Assembly (NCBI GenBank): GCA_011523945.1
Contig: WTFU01000102.1
Span: forward strand, 1-64,000
Length of the DNA: 64,000 nucleotides
Source: Mariniblastus sp.
GTDB lineage: Bacteria > Planctomycetota > Planctomycetia > Pirellulales > Pirellulaceae
Reading direction: 5' to 3'
Below are positions 26,939 to 35,918 of the stretch, piece after piece. Under the pieces are notes generated by a model. It saw nothing but the letters and a program-made list of their open reading frames with translations, was not told the DNA's origin and did not search any database. Position 1 is the stretch's first letter, and every line of letters starts with the position of its first letter. Made by a program: the position numbers and the translations under genes.

Positions 26939-28123
26939 TTAAAAATCGAAGGTTGGCTTTGACTTTTTTTGCTTTTTACCCGTCCTCTTTTCTTCTTTGA
27001 GTTGTTTTAAGAAAGTTAAAAGTTCTTCTCTCTGGGCTCCACCGTTGTCGACGGCCTTCTGCTGCATCTCAATCGCTTTCTCAAGATTCTCGTCGACGAC
27101 GTATATGAAATGTGCCAGTGTGTCGAGGATCGCCCCGTTATCCGGAGCTGCCTTAACCGCAGCTTCGGCAGTTTTCTTTGCCTGTTCGAGGACGGCAGCG
27201 CTTACGTCCCCGCTTTTTTCGTGTTTTTCATAAATACTCCAGGCGATACTGTTGAGTGCCATCGGATCATTTTTGTTTTCGTTGGTAAAGATTTTCAACT
27301 CATTGGCCGCATCGGCTCGATTGCTTGAAATCAATATTCCCATGCGAGCCATGGTTAGTTGCTTTTTGCTTGATTTGAACTGTTCATCGTCAATCAGTTC
27401 ATCCATTAGCTGGAGCGCTTTTTCTGGGTTGCCGTTCCGCATTTGTTCCCCAACCGAACGCATGGCAAGATTTAACATCATTTGACGTTTTCTTGCTTCC
27501 TCCTGTTTTTTGAATTGAACTGCAAATGCCTTTCGATCCCACTCCCCTGAAACAACCTTTTCAAGCGGTTGGTCAAGCCTCATTGGATGGCCAATCCACT
27601 CTACGAGTCCGGTTTTTCCAATGAGGAATGCGCAAGGAATTCCTGTTCGTTTGGCGGCCGCAAAATAGTCATTAAAAACAGATTTATCTGGGTCGATCGT
27701 TAACGAGTAATTGTTAGTGAGTTCGCCATAAGTTCTACCTGTGGAGTCACCGGCAACTGGTCGTTCAAGAAACTTAGTTACGGTATCAAGGTCTTCATCA
27801 CTGATGCTTATGATTTGAACATTGTCCGATGAATGTTTGTCCTGCAGTTCTGAGATATGGGGCATTGCCGCAATGCAAGGCCCACACCAAGTGGCCCAGA
27901 ATTCAATGACATAAATATTTCCATCTTCAATTTTCGAAGTTTGAGGGAGCAATCCGTTTCGGTCGCTTATCCAGAATTCGATATCGAGGTCAGGGGCTTT
28001 TGAGCCAATCGTGAAATTTGGGGAGGCGTTGGCCTCCTGGGCAAAGCTTGGTTGAATTCCAACAGAAATCACCAAGACAGTGGTGACCAAAAATGTAATG
28101 ATGTTGTGATTAAAAAGATGCAC
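26939..28123 (-). CDS. Exported TlpA/ResA-like thioredoxin with C-terminal helical repeats
   Basis: A 394-residue periplasmic thiol-disulfide protein. It has a signal peptide (cleavage near FAQ at 27-29), a thioredoxin fold at about 38-195 with WCGPC (Cys80, Cys83) and cis-Pro in GIPCAFLI, then a helical TPR-like part at about 215-375 (ALNSIAWSIYEKHEKSGD, ILDTLAHFIYVVDENLEKAIEMQQKAV). The charged tail KKQKKSKPTFDF ends the chain. Reductive roles in cytochrome maturation or envelope protein repair are typical; the TPR part suggests a protein partner. There is no obvious operon partner. Confidence 0.85.
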   Translation of the reverse strand: MHLFNHNIITFLVTTVLVISVGIQPSFAQEANASPNFTIGSKAPDLDIEFWISDRNGLLPQTSKIEDGNIYVIEFWATWCGPCIAAMPHISELQDKHSSDNVQIISISDEDLDTVTKFLERPVAGDSTGRTYGELTNNYSLTIDPDKSVFNDYFAAAKRTGIPCAFLIGKTGLVEWIGHPMRLDQPLEKVVSGEWDRKAFAVQFKKQEEARKRQMMLNLAMRSVGEQMRNGNPEKALQLMDELIDDEQFKSSKKQLTMARMGILISSNRADAANELKIFTNENKNDPMALNSIAWSIYEKHEKSGDVSAAVLEQAKKTAEAAVKAAPDNGAILDTLAHFIYVVDENLEKAIEMQQKAVDNGGAQREELLTFLKQLKEEKRTGKKQKKSKPTFDF

Positions 28124-28517
28124 GGCTAGCTTTCATGAAAATGTGTGTTCGTTTTTTGCAATCTGTTTATTTTGGTTGCCGATTCCGAATTGATTCGAAT
28201 CGGAAAAGGTCGCGACGAGGGGAATCATTTTGGGGCCACTCAATTACTGACTAATCAAGAATTTTGCCAGTTTACGTTCATGGGGAATTTTCTCTCAACA
28301 ATGCAACGATCGCAAACTCTTCTAGCAATCATTACGGGCTTGGTTGCTATTTGAGCTGAAGAGGACCTCAATTTTACACGATATAGTGAGAGTGCGGGTG
28401 AGATTTGTGATGAATGTTACAAGCCCGAAGTCGTTTAGTTATCTCGTTTCTACGTCTTCGTTTTAAACGAATTCCGCTAATCTACGGGCTTATATAAATT
28501 TAATGCGGTAGGGCTAA
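28124..28517. other. Divergent intergenic region without a recognised gene
   Basis: It separates the minus-strand TlpA-like gene from the plus-strand MATCAP-like gene and should hold both promoters. A 69-codon plus-strand frame at 28145-28354 has no domain or ribosome site and was left out. Confidence 0.5.
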
Positions 28518-29801
28518 ATGTCGAATAATCGGGAAACTTTGAGAATACGTAATGCCTGCGGCTTGTTGAGCCAGGCATCGCGTTCGGTGAGGATTCTGAC
28601 TCACCTTTCGTGGCCAACCCAAGTTCGTGAACGATTTTTCGCAGACAAAGAGAGGGAATTGCCGCGTGTCGTTTACTCTGAATTTGATCCGAGTGATGCC
28701 CTTGAGCGTGTTGTCCTCGCGCGGGCTTCATTCAAGTGCGAGCAAATCGTCAACGAGTGGCTCCATATTTCGGCGTTCAATATTGAGACTGCGGCGAAGA
28801 TGTTGGCAGCTCGAGGCACGCCCGATTTTTTTAGATATTCTTCGGAGTTGTACGGATTACCGCACGATCTACTTTCTGATCATGAGAATTCGACATTGCA
28901 ATTAGCAATGCAGTTTGATTCCACCTTTGAAAAATTTGAGGGAATGGACTTGGCGGGGCTAGATGATTCCATGGTTACCGCCAGTGAGGTTGCTGCAGCA
29001 ATTCGTCTGGAAGTAGAAAAATCATTTGGTGATCAAGCTCCGCAGGTTTCTTTGGTGGATGAGCTGTCGGCGAACGCTCTCGCTGGACCCTCGAGGATCC
29101 GAATTCGACGCGGAGCAAAATTTACCGACCGCGATCTTAGGCAGTTGATTCATCACGAAGCGCACGTCCATGTTGGGACTTGGTTGAATGGATTGGCTCA
29201 ACCGAATGTCTCGATACTTGCAGCAAGTCGCCCGGGAACAACGGCGACGCAAGAGGGGTTGGCGGTGTTTTCGGAATTCATTACCGGCTCGATGGACCTG
29301 AATCGATTTCGACGACTGGCCGACCGGGTGATTGCAATTCAGATGGCAATTGATGGAGCCGATTTTTTGGACGTTTACCGGTTTTATCTCGAGAGGATTG
29401 GTGACCGAGAGCAAGCATTTGAAAATACGAGGCGGGTTTTTCGAGGAGGTTTGCTTACCGGTGGAGGTCCGTTTACGAAAGACATTCTTTACCTCGAAGG
29501 TTTGTTGAAGGTTCACAATTTTCTTCGAACGATGGTCTCCGCCGGCAGAGCGGATTGCTTGCGATTATTGTTTGTCGGAAAATTAGATCTTGAAAATCTG
29601 CCGGTCATCGGCATTCTGGCAAGTCGCGGAATTTGCCATCCACCCAAATTCCTCCCCCCCTGGGCGAAGGATATGCGGTTTCTTTTGTGCTATTTAACTT
29701 ACTCTAGCTTTCTCAATCAAATTGACTTAACCCAAGTCAAGATACACTACGAGCAAATGTTACAGGCAATTCCACGCCAGTTCGATCCAGTATCTTCCTG
29801 A
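28518..29801 (+). CDS. DUF1704 metallopeptidase (QEGLA-motif, MATCAP-like)
   Basis: A 427-residue cytoplasmic protein of the DUF1704 family, often annotated as flavohaemoglobin expression-modulating QEGLA-motif protein. The metal site reads HExxxH at 213-218 (HEAHVH) with QEGLA at 245-249, whose Glu is the third ligand. The eukaryotic members MATCAP1/2 are tubulin tyrosine carboxypeptidases with the same HExxxH motif; the bacterial substrate is unknown. There is no signal peptide or membrane helix. A helical N-terminal region (1-150) precedes the catalytic domain. Confidence 0.82.
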   Translation: MSNNRETLRIRNACGLLSQASRSVRILTHLSWPTQVRERFFADKERELPRVVYSEFDPSDALERVVLARASFKCEQIVNEWLHISAFNIETAAKMLAARGTPDFFRYSSELYGLPHDLLSDHENSTLQLAMQFDSTFEKFEGMDLAGLDDSMVTASEVAAAIRLEVEKSFGDQAPQVSLVDELSANALAGPSRIRIRRGAKFTDRDLRQLIHHEAHVHVGTWLNGLAQPNVSILAASRPGTTATQEGLAVFSEFITGSMDLNRFRRLADRVIAIQMAIDGADFLDVYRFYLERIGDREQAFENTRRVFRGGLLTGGGPFTKDILYLEGLLKVHNFLRTMVSAGRADCLRLLFVGKLDLENLPVIGILASRGICHPPKFLPPWAKDMRFLLCYLTYSSFLNQIDLTQVKIHYEQMLQAIPRQFDPVSS

Positions 29802-30193
29802 CCGTATTCGATGGGGTTATTAAAAGGGCAACAATGGAGCGCGTTCGCAATAACAAGCCGTCTTGGCCAGTGTAATTCTGAAGCCAAATAGGCTGTCGAT
29901 TGAGGATGTTTTTCGGGTAGCGCGGAATCAAGGTCTGAAAACTTTTGGTTCGCGGTTTTTCTGAGCCGTATCAAAAGTTGCCCAAATATGGCAAGATAAT
30001 TTGGGTCGGATGGTGACAAAGTCTGTTCTGGGGACACTTTGGGATTTTTGTCTCGCTGCAGCAGTTCATCTGGAAAATTGGAGGTGTATTATTACGTTAT
30101 ACATCCTCTCAATTGGCCATTCCTGTTAGCCCACTAGTGATCTGCAGTCTGCCCAGTTGTATGACGAACGAAACTTAAGCTGAGATGTGATTT
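29802..30193. other. Intergenic region without a recognised gene
   Basis: Between two plus-strand genes. Minus-strand frames here (such as 29747-30037) overlap the metallopeptidase 3' end and show no domain. It presumably carries the promoter of the DUF952 gene. Confidence 0.45.
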
Positions 30194-30550
30194 ATGACCC
30201 CAGAATTTCCAAATTTGATTTATAAAGTAACCAATCGTTCAGAATGGAAATCGGCGCAGGATGCGGGCGTTTTTGCTGGAGCTCCGGTCGATCTGGAGGA
30301 TGGATATATTCACTTTTCTACGGAAATCCAAGTTCGAGAAACGGTAGAAAAACACTTTCAGGGGCAAACGGAATTGCTTTTGTTGTGTGTGGAGATCAAC
30401 CGGCTTGGGCATGAGATTAAGTGGGAAGAGTCACGGGGTGGGCAGTTGTTTCCTCATTTATATGTACCGCTAAAAGTCGAGGCTGTCGTGGAGGTAATCG
30501 ATTTGCCGAATGGAGACGACGGCACTTTTATATTTCCGGATAAGTTTTAG
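30194..30550 (+). CDS. DUF952 family protein
   Basis: A 118-residue cytoplasmic protein. The family pattern is clear: IYKVTNRSEWKSAQDAGVF, DGYIHFSTEIQVRETVEKHF, then SRGGQLFPHLYVPL. Length matches the family. The biochemical role of DUF952 is not established; the fold is thought to resemble ADP-ribosyltransferase-like proteins, but that is recalled, not visible. The gene is monocistronic and convergent with the dapB operon. Confidence 0.85.
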   Translation: MTPEFPNLIYKVTNRSEWKSAQDAGVFAGAPVDLEDGYIHFSTEIQVRETVEKHFQGQTELLLLCVEINRLGHEIKWEESRGGQLFPHLYVPLKVEAVVEVIDLPNGDDGTFIFPDKF

Positions 30551-30597
30551 CGCATTCTGGCAACGTGGTGCCATCAATTGCAATTAAGAGAAGGAAC

Positions 30598-30999
30598 CTA
30601 GTCGGAATTCGCTTTTGAGCCTCGCGTTGAAAAGGCTCGTGTTTTGAATTTCTCCATTGCTTCAGGAAGCGGGAATTCCAAAATTGATACTTCTCCGAGA
30701 CTGCGAATTTCTTTCAGCCGTTTCCACCCTCGGGTAACCAGCGATTCACGCTGGCGAACATGAGTTTGGTCGAGTTGGGATTTATCAAAGTCGCCTTCGA
30801 CTTGGACCGCTTCAAAATCTTCAGCCACGATGTACTGTGCGAGCGTTGGATTGCAGCGAATGTGTCGCTCGGGCTCTGCATGCAGTAATTCAGGATCCAG
30901 CATTCCCGTAACATACCTTAGGTACAGATCGCTCTGAGTGATGTTCTCAACATCGCCTCCGCAAATACTGCACAGATAGCCTTCGTCGCATTTCGCCAT
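30598..30999 (-). CDS. Small zinc-ribbon-like protein downstream of dapB
   Basis: The start at 30999 is fixed by GGGAGGGAAG just upstream; longer readings of this frame run back through dapB and are not real. The 133-residue protein begins MAKCDEGYLCSICGGDV, giving Cys4, Cys10 and Cys13, a likely incomplete metal knuckle. The rest is charged and helical, with no domain I recognise. It starts 22 bases after the dapB stop, so it is probably cotranscribed. A link to lysine or peptidoglycan metabolism is only suggested by that position. Confidence 0.72.
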   Translation of the reverse strand: MAKCDEGYLCSICGGDVENITQSDLYLRYVTGMLDPELLHAEPERHIRCNPTLAQYIVAEDFEAVQVEGDFDKSQLDQTHVRQRESLVTRGWKRLKEIRSLGEVSILEFPLPEAMEKFKTRAFSTRGSKANSD

Positions 31000-31021
31000 T
31001 TGCTTCCCTCCCGATCCCAAT

Positions 31022-31828
31022 TTAGCTAAGACCAAGCACATCGAACATGTTGTAAAGTCCCGGTGGTTTGCTGGCGACGAATTTTGCGGCGGCAAGCGCC
31101 CCGCTTGCATAACAGTCTCGATTGCTGGCTGAAACATTAAGCTCGATTGTTTCGCCCAGCATCCCGAAATGAATAGTATGCGCTCCAGGGTTGTCTCCGG
31201 TTCGCACCGCGTGATATCCAATCTCATTTCGAGGTCGTTCACCGACGAGCCCTTCTCGCCCGTGCTGGTGGTGGGTTTGGCCCATCGTTTGGGCAATGAT
31301 CTCTCCAAATTTAAGAGCGGTTCCACTGGGAGCGTCAGCTTTGAATCGATGGTGTTTTTCAATGATCTCAACGTCCACACCGGTTGTGTGATCTTTTAGT
31401 GCTTGACCGGCTGTCTCCACAAGCTTCATGGTTAAATTTACGGCCAGGCTCATGCTCGGTGCCCATACAACCGCGATCTGCTTGGCGGCAGCATGAATTT
31501 CTTCGATGATCGAAACGTCGAGTCCTGTTGTTGCCATGACTAATGGCTTGTTATTCGAAAGGCAATAGTTGAGAGCAGCGGCAGCTCCCTGAGAATGTGA
31601 GAAATCAATGACAACGTCAACGTCGGAGGGGTAATCGTCTGTAAACGGAACATCGATAGCATCAATTCCGGATTGGACTCCAGCATCCAGTCCTATAGAG
31701 GGGTGATCTTTAGCCTCTAATGCTGCGGTTATTTTTAAGTTGGGATCTTCGTTTCCGAGTGCGATGAGTCGCTTTCCCATCCTTCCAGCTGCGCCGCTGA
31801 TTGCCAGGTTCGTTGGTCGATTGCTCAT
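31022..31828 (-). CDS. dapB: 4-hydroxy-tetrahydrodipicolinate reductase
   Basis: DapB reduces 4-hydroxy-tetrahydrodipicolinate with NAD(P)H in the diaminopimelate/lysine pathway. Family marks are LAISGAAGRMGKRLIAL (nucleotide site) near the start, VVIDFSH, and the catalytic and substrate motif EKHHRFKADAPSGTALKFGE. The start at 31828 places MSNRPTNLAISG at the usual distance from the Rossmann motif, with GGGGAC upstream; an in-frame start at 31858 would add ten residues. The small zinc-ribbon gene follows 22 bases later. Confidence 0.93.
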   Translation of the reverse strand: MSNRPTNLAISGAAGRMGKRLIALGNEDPNLKITAALEAKDHPSIGLDAGVQSGIDAIDVPFTDDYPSDVDVVIDFSHSQGAAAALNYCLSNNKPLVMATTGLDVSIIEEIHAAAKQIAVVWAPSMSLAVNLTMKLVETAGQALKDHTTGVDVEIIEKHHRFKADAPSGTALKFGEIIAQTMGQTHHQHGREGLVGERPRNEIGYHAVRTGDNPGAHTIHFGMLGETIELNVSASNRDCYASGALAAAKFVASKPPGLYNMFDVLGLS

Positions 31829-32229
31829 GAGAGTCCCCAATTTTAAAGGTAAATCCACTTTTCATCGCAGTTCCGAGCTAACTGAGGCCAAAGAACTGCG
31901 GTTAAATAAACAACGGTTGGAGTGAGACCAGAAATTTCCAAACCATTCCGGTGCGTATTTCGTACCTAGAGTCAGTCTAAAGCCTACTTAAGGTGTTTGA
32001 AACGCCCCCAAACTTAACGTATTTTCCCAAGTTTGAGCAGCGTTGGGGACTTTTGAGGAGTTGTAAGGTTTTATTTTTCATGGGTTTGCGTGAATTTAAG
32101 GTGCAAATAAATGCATTTTTAATTGACTCAACGCGGTGCCCTTCTTACAATTCCACCTCGATTCGGAGGTTGGTGCAAACCGAACCGGAACAAACTCGCC
32201 GGAACCAACGGATTTAACGGAGAATTAGG
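31829..32229. other. Divergent intergenic region between dapB and the dksA-like gene
   Basis: No convincing gene; a 74-codon plus-strand frame (31993-32217) has no domain. The right end carries GGAGAATTAGG directly before the ATG at 32230, a strong ribosome site. Promoters for both flanking operons are expected here. Confidence 0.5.
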
Positions 32230-32610
32230 ATGAAAATGAAAAAAGCGGACGTCAAGCCTTTTAAAGAGATGCTCTTGGTGCTTCGCGCCCGACTGCGTGG
32301 GGATGTTTCGACGCTTGCTGACGCGGCACTGTCCAGTGCTGGTGCGGGAAGAAGTGGAAATTCTTCGGTTCCCAGCCACATTGCCGATATGGGAAGCGAC
32401 ACATTCGAGCAGGATAATACGATATTATTGATGAATAATGAGGGAGAGACCCTCGTCCAGATCGAAGGCGCTCTTGAACGGGTTGAGAACGGCGTTTATG
32501 GTACTTGTCTTGAGTGCTCGGGGAAAATCCCCAAAATGCGACTCAAAGCAATTCCTTACACACCTTATTGCGTCAAATGTGCCAGTGAGCTCGAAAGCAA
32601 TAACTACTAA
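32230..32610 (+). CDS. DksA/TraR-family C4 zinc-finger protein
   Basis: A 126-residue protein with an N-terminal coiled coil and a C-terminal zinc finger [22 protein letters not shown] followed by VKC, the DksA/TraR pattern with four cysteines. DksA proteins act through the RNA polymerase secondary channel, often with ppGpp. The region before the finger ([20 protein letters not shown]) matches the DxxD-type area of the family loosely. It overlaps or abuts lspA, so the genes are cotranscribed. Confidence 0.85.
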   Translation: MKMKKADVKPFKEMLLVLRARLRGDVSTLADAALSSAGAGRSGNSSVPSHIADMGSDTFEQDNTILLMNNEGETLVQIEGALERVENGVYGTCLECSGKIPKMRLKAIPYTPYCVKCASELESNNY

Positions 32611-32650
32611 CGCAGAAGCTGCATTGACAGACCGAACAGAGGGCGGACGA

Positions 32651-33238
32651 TTGACATGGGATCGTCACGCCCTGTTTTTTTTGCCTTGTTTGATCGGTCT
32701 AACGCTCGATCTGGTAACTAAGTGGTATATGTTTCGATACCATTTTGACCCTTTGCGAGCGGATCCGAAATCTGAAGATTATGCCGCTCAAATTCCGCAT
32801 TGGTGGATCCCGGATATCTTCGGTATTCAGACCGCGACTAATCCAGGCGCACTCTTCGGGCTCGGTCAGGGCTATCAGTGGGTGTTTGCCCTGGTCAGTA
32901 TTTTACTGATATTGGGATTTATTGTCTGGCTGTATGGGTACGGAGGAATTCGTGACCGTTGGCTTACCTTAACCCTCGGTATTATTTGTGGCGGTGCGTT
33001 GGGGAATTTTTATGATCGCGTTGGCTGGGGAGCACTCCCAGACTATCCAGCGGAGATTCAGTACAATGTGCGCGATTGGATACTGTTCAACCTCGATGGC
33101 GTTCAAGGTTTCAATCCCTGGCCTAACTTTAATATCGCCGATGTTTGTTGCGTTTGTGGAGCGATCATGATGGTCATCTATGCCTATCGTGCTGAGCAAA
33201 AAACGGGTTCCGATGATCTTGGAACTGACGTGGACTAA
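32651..33238 (+). CDS. lspA: Lipoprotein signal peptidase (signal peptidase II)
   Basis: LspA cleaves the signal peptide of lipidated prolipoproteins in the inner membrane; this window encodes several lipobox proteins that need it. Motifs are DLVTKWYMF, NPGALFGLGQGYQW, GNFYDRVGWG and NFNIADVC, the last two holding the catalytic Asp pair. Four membrane helices are evident. The start is uncertain: the frame is open upstream into the dksA-like gene, with GTG at 32585 and TTG at 32624 and 32651. The last was chosen because GAGGGCGG stands before it and the first helix then starts at a normal distance. The result is about 195 residues. Confidence 0.83.
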   Translation: MTWDRHALFFLPCLIGLTLDLVTKWYMFRYHFDPLRADPKSEDYAAQIPHWWIPDIFGIQTATNPGALFGLGQGYQWVFALVSILLILGFIVWLYGYGGIRDRWLTLTLGIICGGALGNFYDRVGWGALPDYPAEIQYNVRDWILFNLDGVQGFNPWPNFNIADVCCVCGAIMMVIYAYRAEQKTGSDDLGTDVD

Positions 33239-33298
33239 TCCTAAATCTTGCGAACCGCTGAGTTGTTTTTCAAATTAAGCGGTTGAAATGTATCTCAA

Positions 33299-34105
33299 AT
33301 GGAACTGGAAGCACGCTTATCCTTTGCCAATCAGATTGCGAAGGCAGCTGGTAAACGGACATTAAAATATTTTCAAACTACTCTTTTCGATGTGCAGAAA
33401 AAAGAAGATGGTTCTCCGTTAACGATTGCCGACCAAGATGCCGAGCGGTATTTGAGAAAAATGATTCAGGAGCACTATCCGTCTGATTCGATTATCGGAG
33501 AAGAGTTTGAATCGGTTGAAGGTAGTTCTCCTTATCGCTGGATTCTTGATCCAATCGATGGAACCAAGTCTTTCATTAGTGGTGTTCCGTTGTACGGGAC
33601 AATGGTTGCGGTTGAGCAAATAGAGTCCGATTCAAAAACAAGAAATTCAGTAATCGGATCAGTATATTTACCCGGTCTCGATGTTGGCGTTTATGCTGCT
33701 CAGGGCTTGGGAGCTTGGGCGTTTCAGGGAGATCAACCGGTTGTCCGTGCAAAGGTTTCAAAAAAATCACGACTGGAAGATTCTGTTTTAACTACCTCAT
33801 CGATCGATTCCTTTGGTGCCCGTGAAGCCGGGGATGCTTATCAAGCGTTGTCAAGCAGCGTCTATTTTTGCAGAACTTGGGGAGACGTTTACGGATATTT
33901 CCTGGTCGCTACCGGGCGAGTTGAGGTCATGATTGATCCGGAACTCAATATTTGGGATGCGGCGGCCGTCCAGCCGATCATCGAAGAAGCTGGTGGAAGA
34001 TTCACCGATTGGCAAGGGAATCAACGAATTGATTCCGGCGATGCAGTTGGTTCCAACGGTTTAATTCACGAGGCGGTACTCCAGAAACTTGGGGCTGGAA
34101 TATGA
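33299..34105 (+). CDS. Inositol monophosphatase-family phosphatase (HisN-like)
   Basis: A 268-residue Mg-dependent phosphatase. Metal-binding motifs are GEEFE (Glu), WILDPIDGTKSFI (DPIDGT) and WDAAAVQPIIEEAGGRFTDW. ISGVPLYGTMVAV after the DPIDGT site is the wording typical of histidinol-phosphatases of the HisN type rather than SuhB, but substrate cannot be settled from sequence. It follows lspA by 60 bases on the same strand and may share its transcript. It is convergent with the TPR gene at 34139. Confidence 0.85.
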   Translation: MELEARLSFANQIAKAAGKRTLKYFQTTLFDVQKKEDGSPLTIADQDAERYLRKMIQEHYPSDSIIGEEFESVEGSSPYRWILDPIDGTKSFISGVPLYGTMVAVEQIESDSKTRNSVIGSVYLPGLDVGVYAAQGLGAWAFQGDQPVVRAKVSKKSRLEDSVLTTSSIDSFGAREAGDAYQALSSSVYFCRTWGDVYGYFLVATGRVEVMIDPELNIWDAAAVQPIIEEAGGRFTDWQGNQRIDSGDAVGSNGLIHEAVLQKLGAGI

Positions 34106-34138
34106 ATTGCCTTTTAACCGACGGTCACCTCGAAGACG

Positions 34139-35515
34139 TTACCAAATTGTTTTTTCGTAGAGGTCCTTAGCTTCGGTGAAATCGGGGAATTGGCGACCGC
34201 TCTCAATGATTTCCTCGAAGAGCTGTTTCGAGGCTGAACGATTTTTATTCATCAATATCCTTGCGGCAAAGTAACTGCATTCTGAGCTGATTTGACCAGC
34301 TCTTAGAACGTTTTGAAGGATTTTTTCGGACTCCTCTTGGCCTCCAAACCGATAGAGCAGCCAGGCAAGTGACATGGCAGCGTTGCGACCGGCGGGCTGT
34401 CGAAGATCTGGTTGAATTTTGACTGCCACTTGTGCGTATTGCAGCCCCCGATTCTCTTCGCCCTTAATGTTGCTTAGTGTCATTGCCAGCTCCAGGATAA
34501 TTCCAAGGTTCGCTGGCGATTCGAGATGTGCTGGTTCCAAGATCGATTTGGCAGTTTCATAGTCTTTTTGATAGCGGGCCACGAGCGCGGAAAGTAATTG
34601 AGTATCAAGATTTGGTTGGGTTTGGGAGGCGCGGTCGACACACCTTTTGGCAAGATCAAGCTTGCCGTTTTCCAACGCCCAGCGAGCAACGGTGGTTTGG
34701 TTTACGGCATTCTCAGGCTCAAGTTCTGAAGCAGCGACCATAAACTCTTCAGCTTTTTCCAGCTCGTTCGCTTCCTGGTAGAGAACTGCCATGGTGATTT
34801 CAGGTCTTTGCGTAGTTTTCTTATTTTCATTCCAGTGCTTTTTGAGCAATGTCAATGCTTCATCCGATTGACCGGACTTGAATAGACTTCGCGCTAGCCG
34901 TGAAATTATATTCGAATTGTCAGGATCTTGATCCGCCAAGGGCTTAAGCAAATCAGAAGCCTCGCCCCATGAATTTCGATATTCGGCAATTGCTGCCGAG
35001 TTCAGCGCGATTCGGTTTTGAATGTTCTGTTTCCGATAGTCATTATTGGATATCTTGGTTGTCAGTTGTGATGCGCGTTCAAATAGAATTTCAGCCTCGG
35101 CATAGCGTCCGTTTTGAATGGCTGATTCTGCAAAAAACAATATCGCGCCCGGGTCAGTTGGCCTGTTTCGCATTGCATTTTCGAGCTCAGTTCTTGCAAG
35201 ATTGGGGCGATTGGCAGCTTGAAACATGGTCGCCAATAGTAGTTCAGCTGGTGGTAGTGAGGTGTCTGCTTCGCAAACCGACGTGAGTAAAACTTTGGCT
35301 TTCGCGAAATCGCCGGTTTTGAAAATCTCAATTGCCTGTGTTACTTGGTCATGTTTGGCATTTAAGTTCTCGATGTGTGGTCGCAGCAACAAGCTCGATG
35401 TTAACTCCTGACTATTGGCAACCTGTGGTAGCGTACACACGGACGAGACACTAAAGATTAACGCCGCCGTCAACCAATGGAAGGCAAGATTGTTGTGATA
35501 TTGGGTGGTGATCAT
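34139..35515 (-). CDS. Exported TPR-repeat protein
   Basis: A 458-residue protein with an N-terminal hydrophobic segment (LTAALIFSVSSVCTLPQVANS), probably a signal peptide, then about ten helical TPR units from residue 60 to the end (for example AEILFERASQLTTK, ALTLLKKHWNENKK, AKSILEPAHLESPANLGIILELAM). No catalytic domain is visible. TPR arrays scaffold protein complexes; the partner is unknown. It has no neighbour on its strand within 3 kb, so it is probably monocistronic. Confidence 0.8.
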   Translation of the reverse strand: MITTQYHNNLAFHWLTAALIFSVSSVCTLPQVANSQELTSSLLLRPHIENLNAKHDQVTQAIEIFKTGDFAKAKVLLTSVCEADTSLPPAELLLATMFQAANRPNLARTELENAMRNRPTDPGAILFFAESAIQNGRYAEAEILFERASQLTTKISNNDYRKQNIQNRIALNSAAIAEYRNSWGEASDLLKPLADQDPDNSNIISRLARSLFKSGQSDEALTLLKKHWNENKKTTQRPEITMAVLYQEANELEKAEEFMVAASELEPENAVNQTTVARWALENGKLDLAKRCVDRASQTQPNLDTQLLSALVARYQKDYETAKSILEPAHLESPANLGIILELAMTLSNIKGEENRGLQYAQVAVKIQPDLRQPAGRNAAMSLAWLLYRFGGQEESEKILQNVLRAGQISSECSYFAARILMNKNRSASKQLFEEIIESGRQFPDFTEAKDLYEKTIW

Positions 35516-35918
35516 CGTCGAAGAAAGGGGGATAAGGTTTAAGCTGATGGGAATTCGTAAACCAGCATGATCGAATTAGAGTGAGAAAGCTAATTCGAAA
35601 ATGACTGTTTTTATTTTAGCGTAGTTTCTAATTTGAATATCACCGAATAGGAGGGATATTTCGATTGTGACACGAATGATTTTTCGACGAAATGTCAGGT
35701 CGGGAGGCAGGCTTAAATGGATCTAACAAATAGGTTCGTAGCTGAGACCACCTGAATTAAGCTGGGTTGTGCGGAAGCGTTTGGCCGGCAGTTTTACTGG
35801 CTGTGGGTGATGTGTTGTACTGTTAATTGTGCCATAAGATGGTAAATTCAAAGAGTTCTTTGTTAGGACGACTTGTCTGAGCAAAAGACGGAGTGATATT
35901 GAATTTGAAAGAGTGTTT
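35516..35918. other. Divergent intergenic region without a recognised gene
   Basis: It separates the TPR gene from the LRR lipoprotein gene and is AT-rich. A minus-strand frame at 35723-35971 overlaps the LRR start and was rejected. GAAAGAG before the ATG at 35919 is the ribosome site of the LRR gene. Confidence 0.45.

Noticed and set aside
29747-30037. 96-codon minus-strand frame
   Set aside because: It overlaps the metallopeptidase 3' end and has no recognisable domain.
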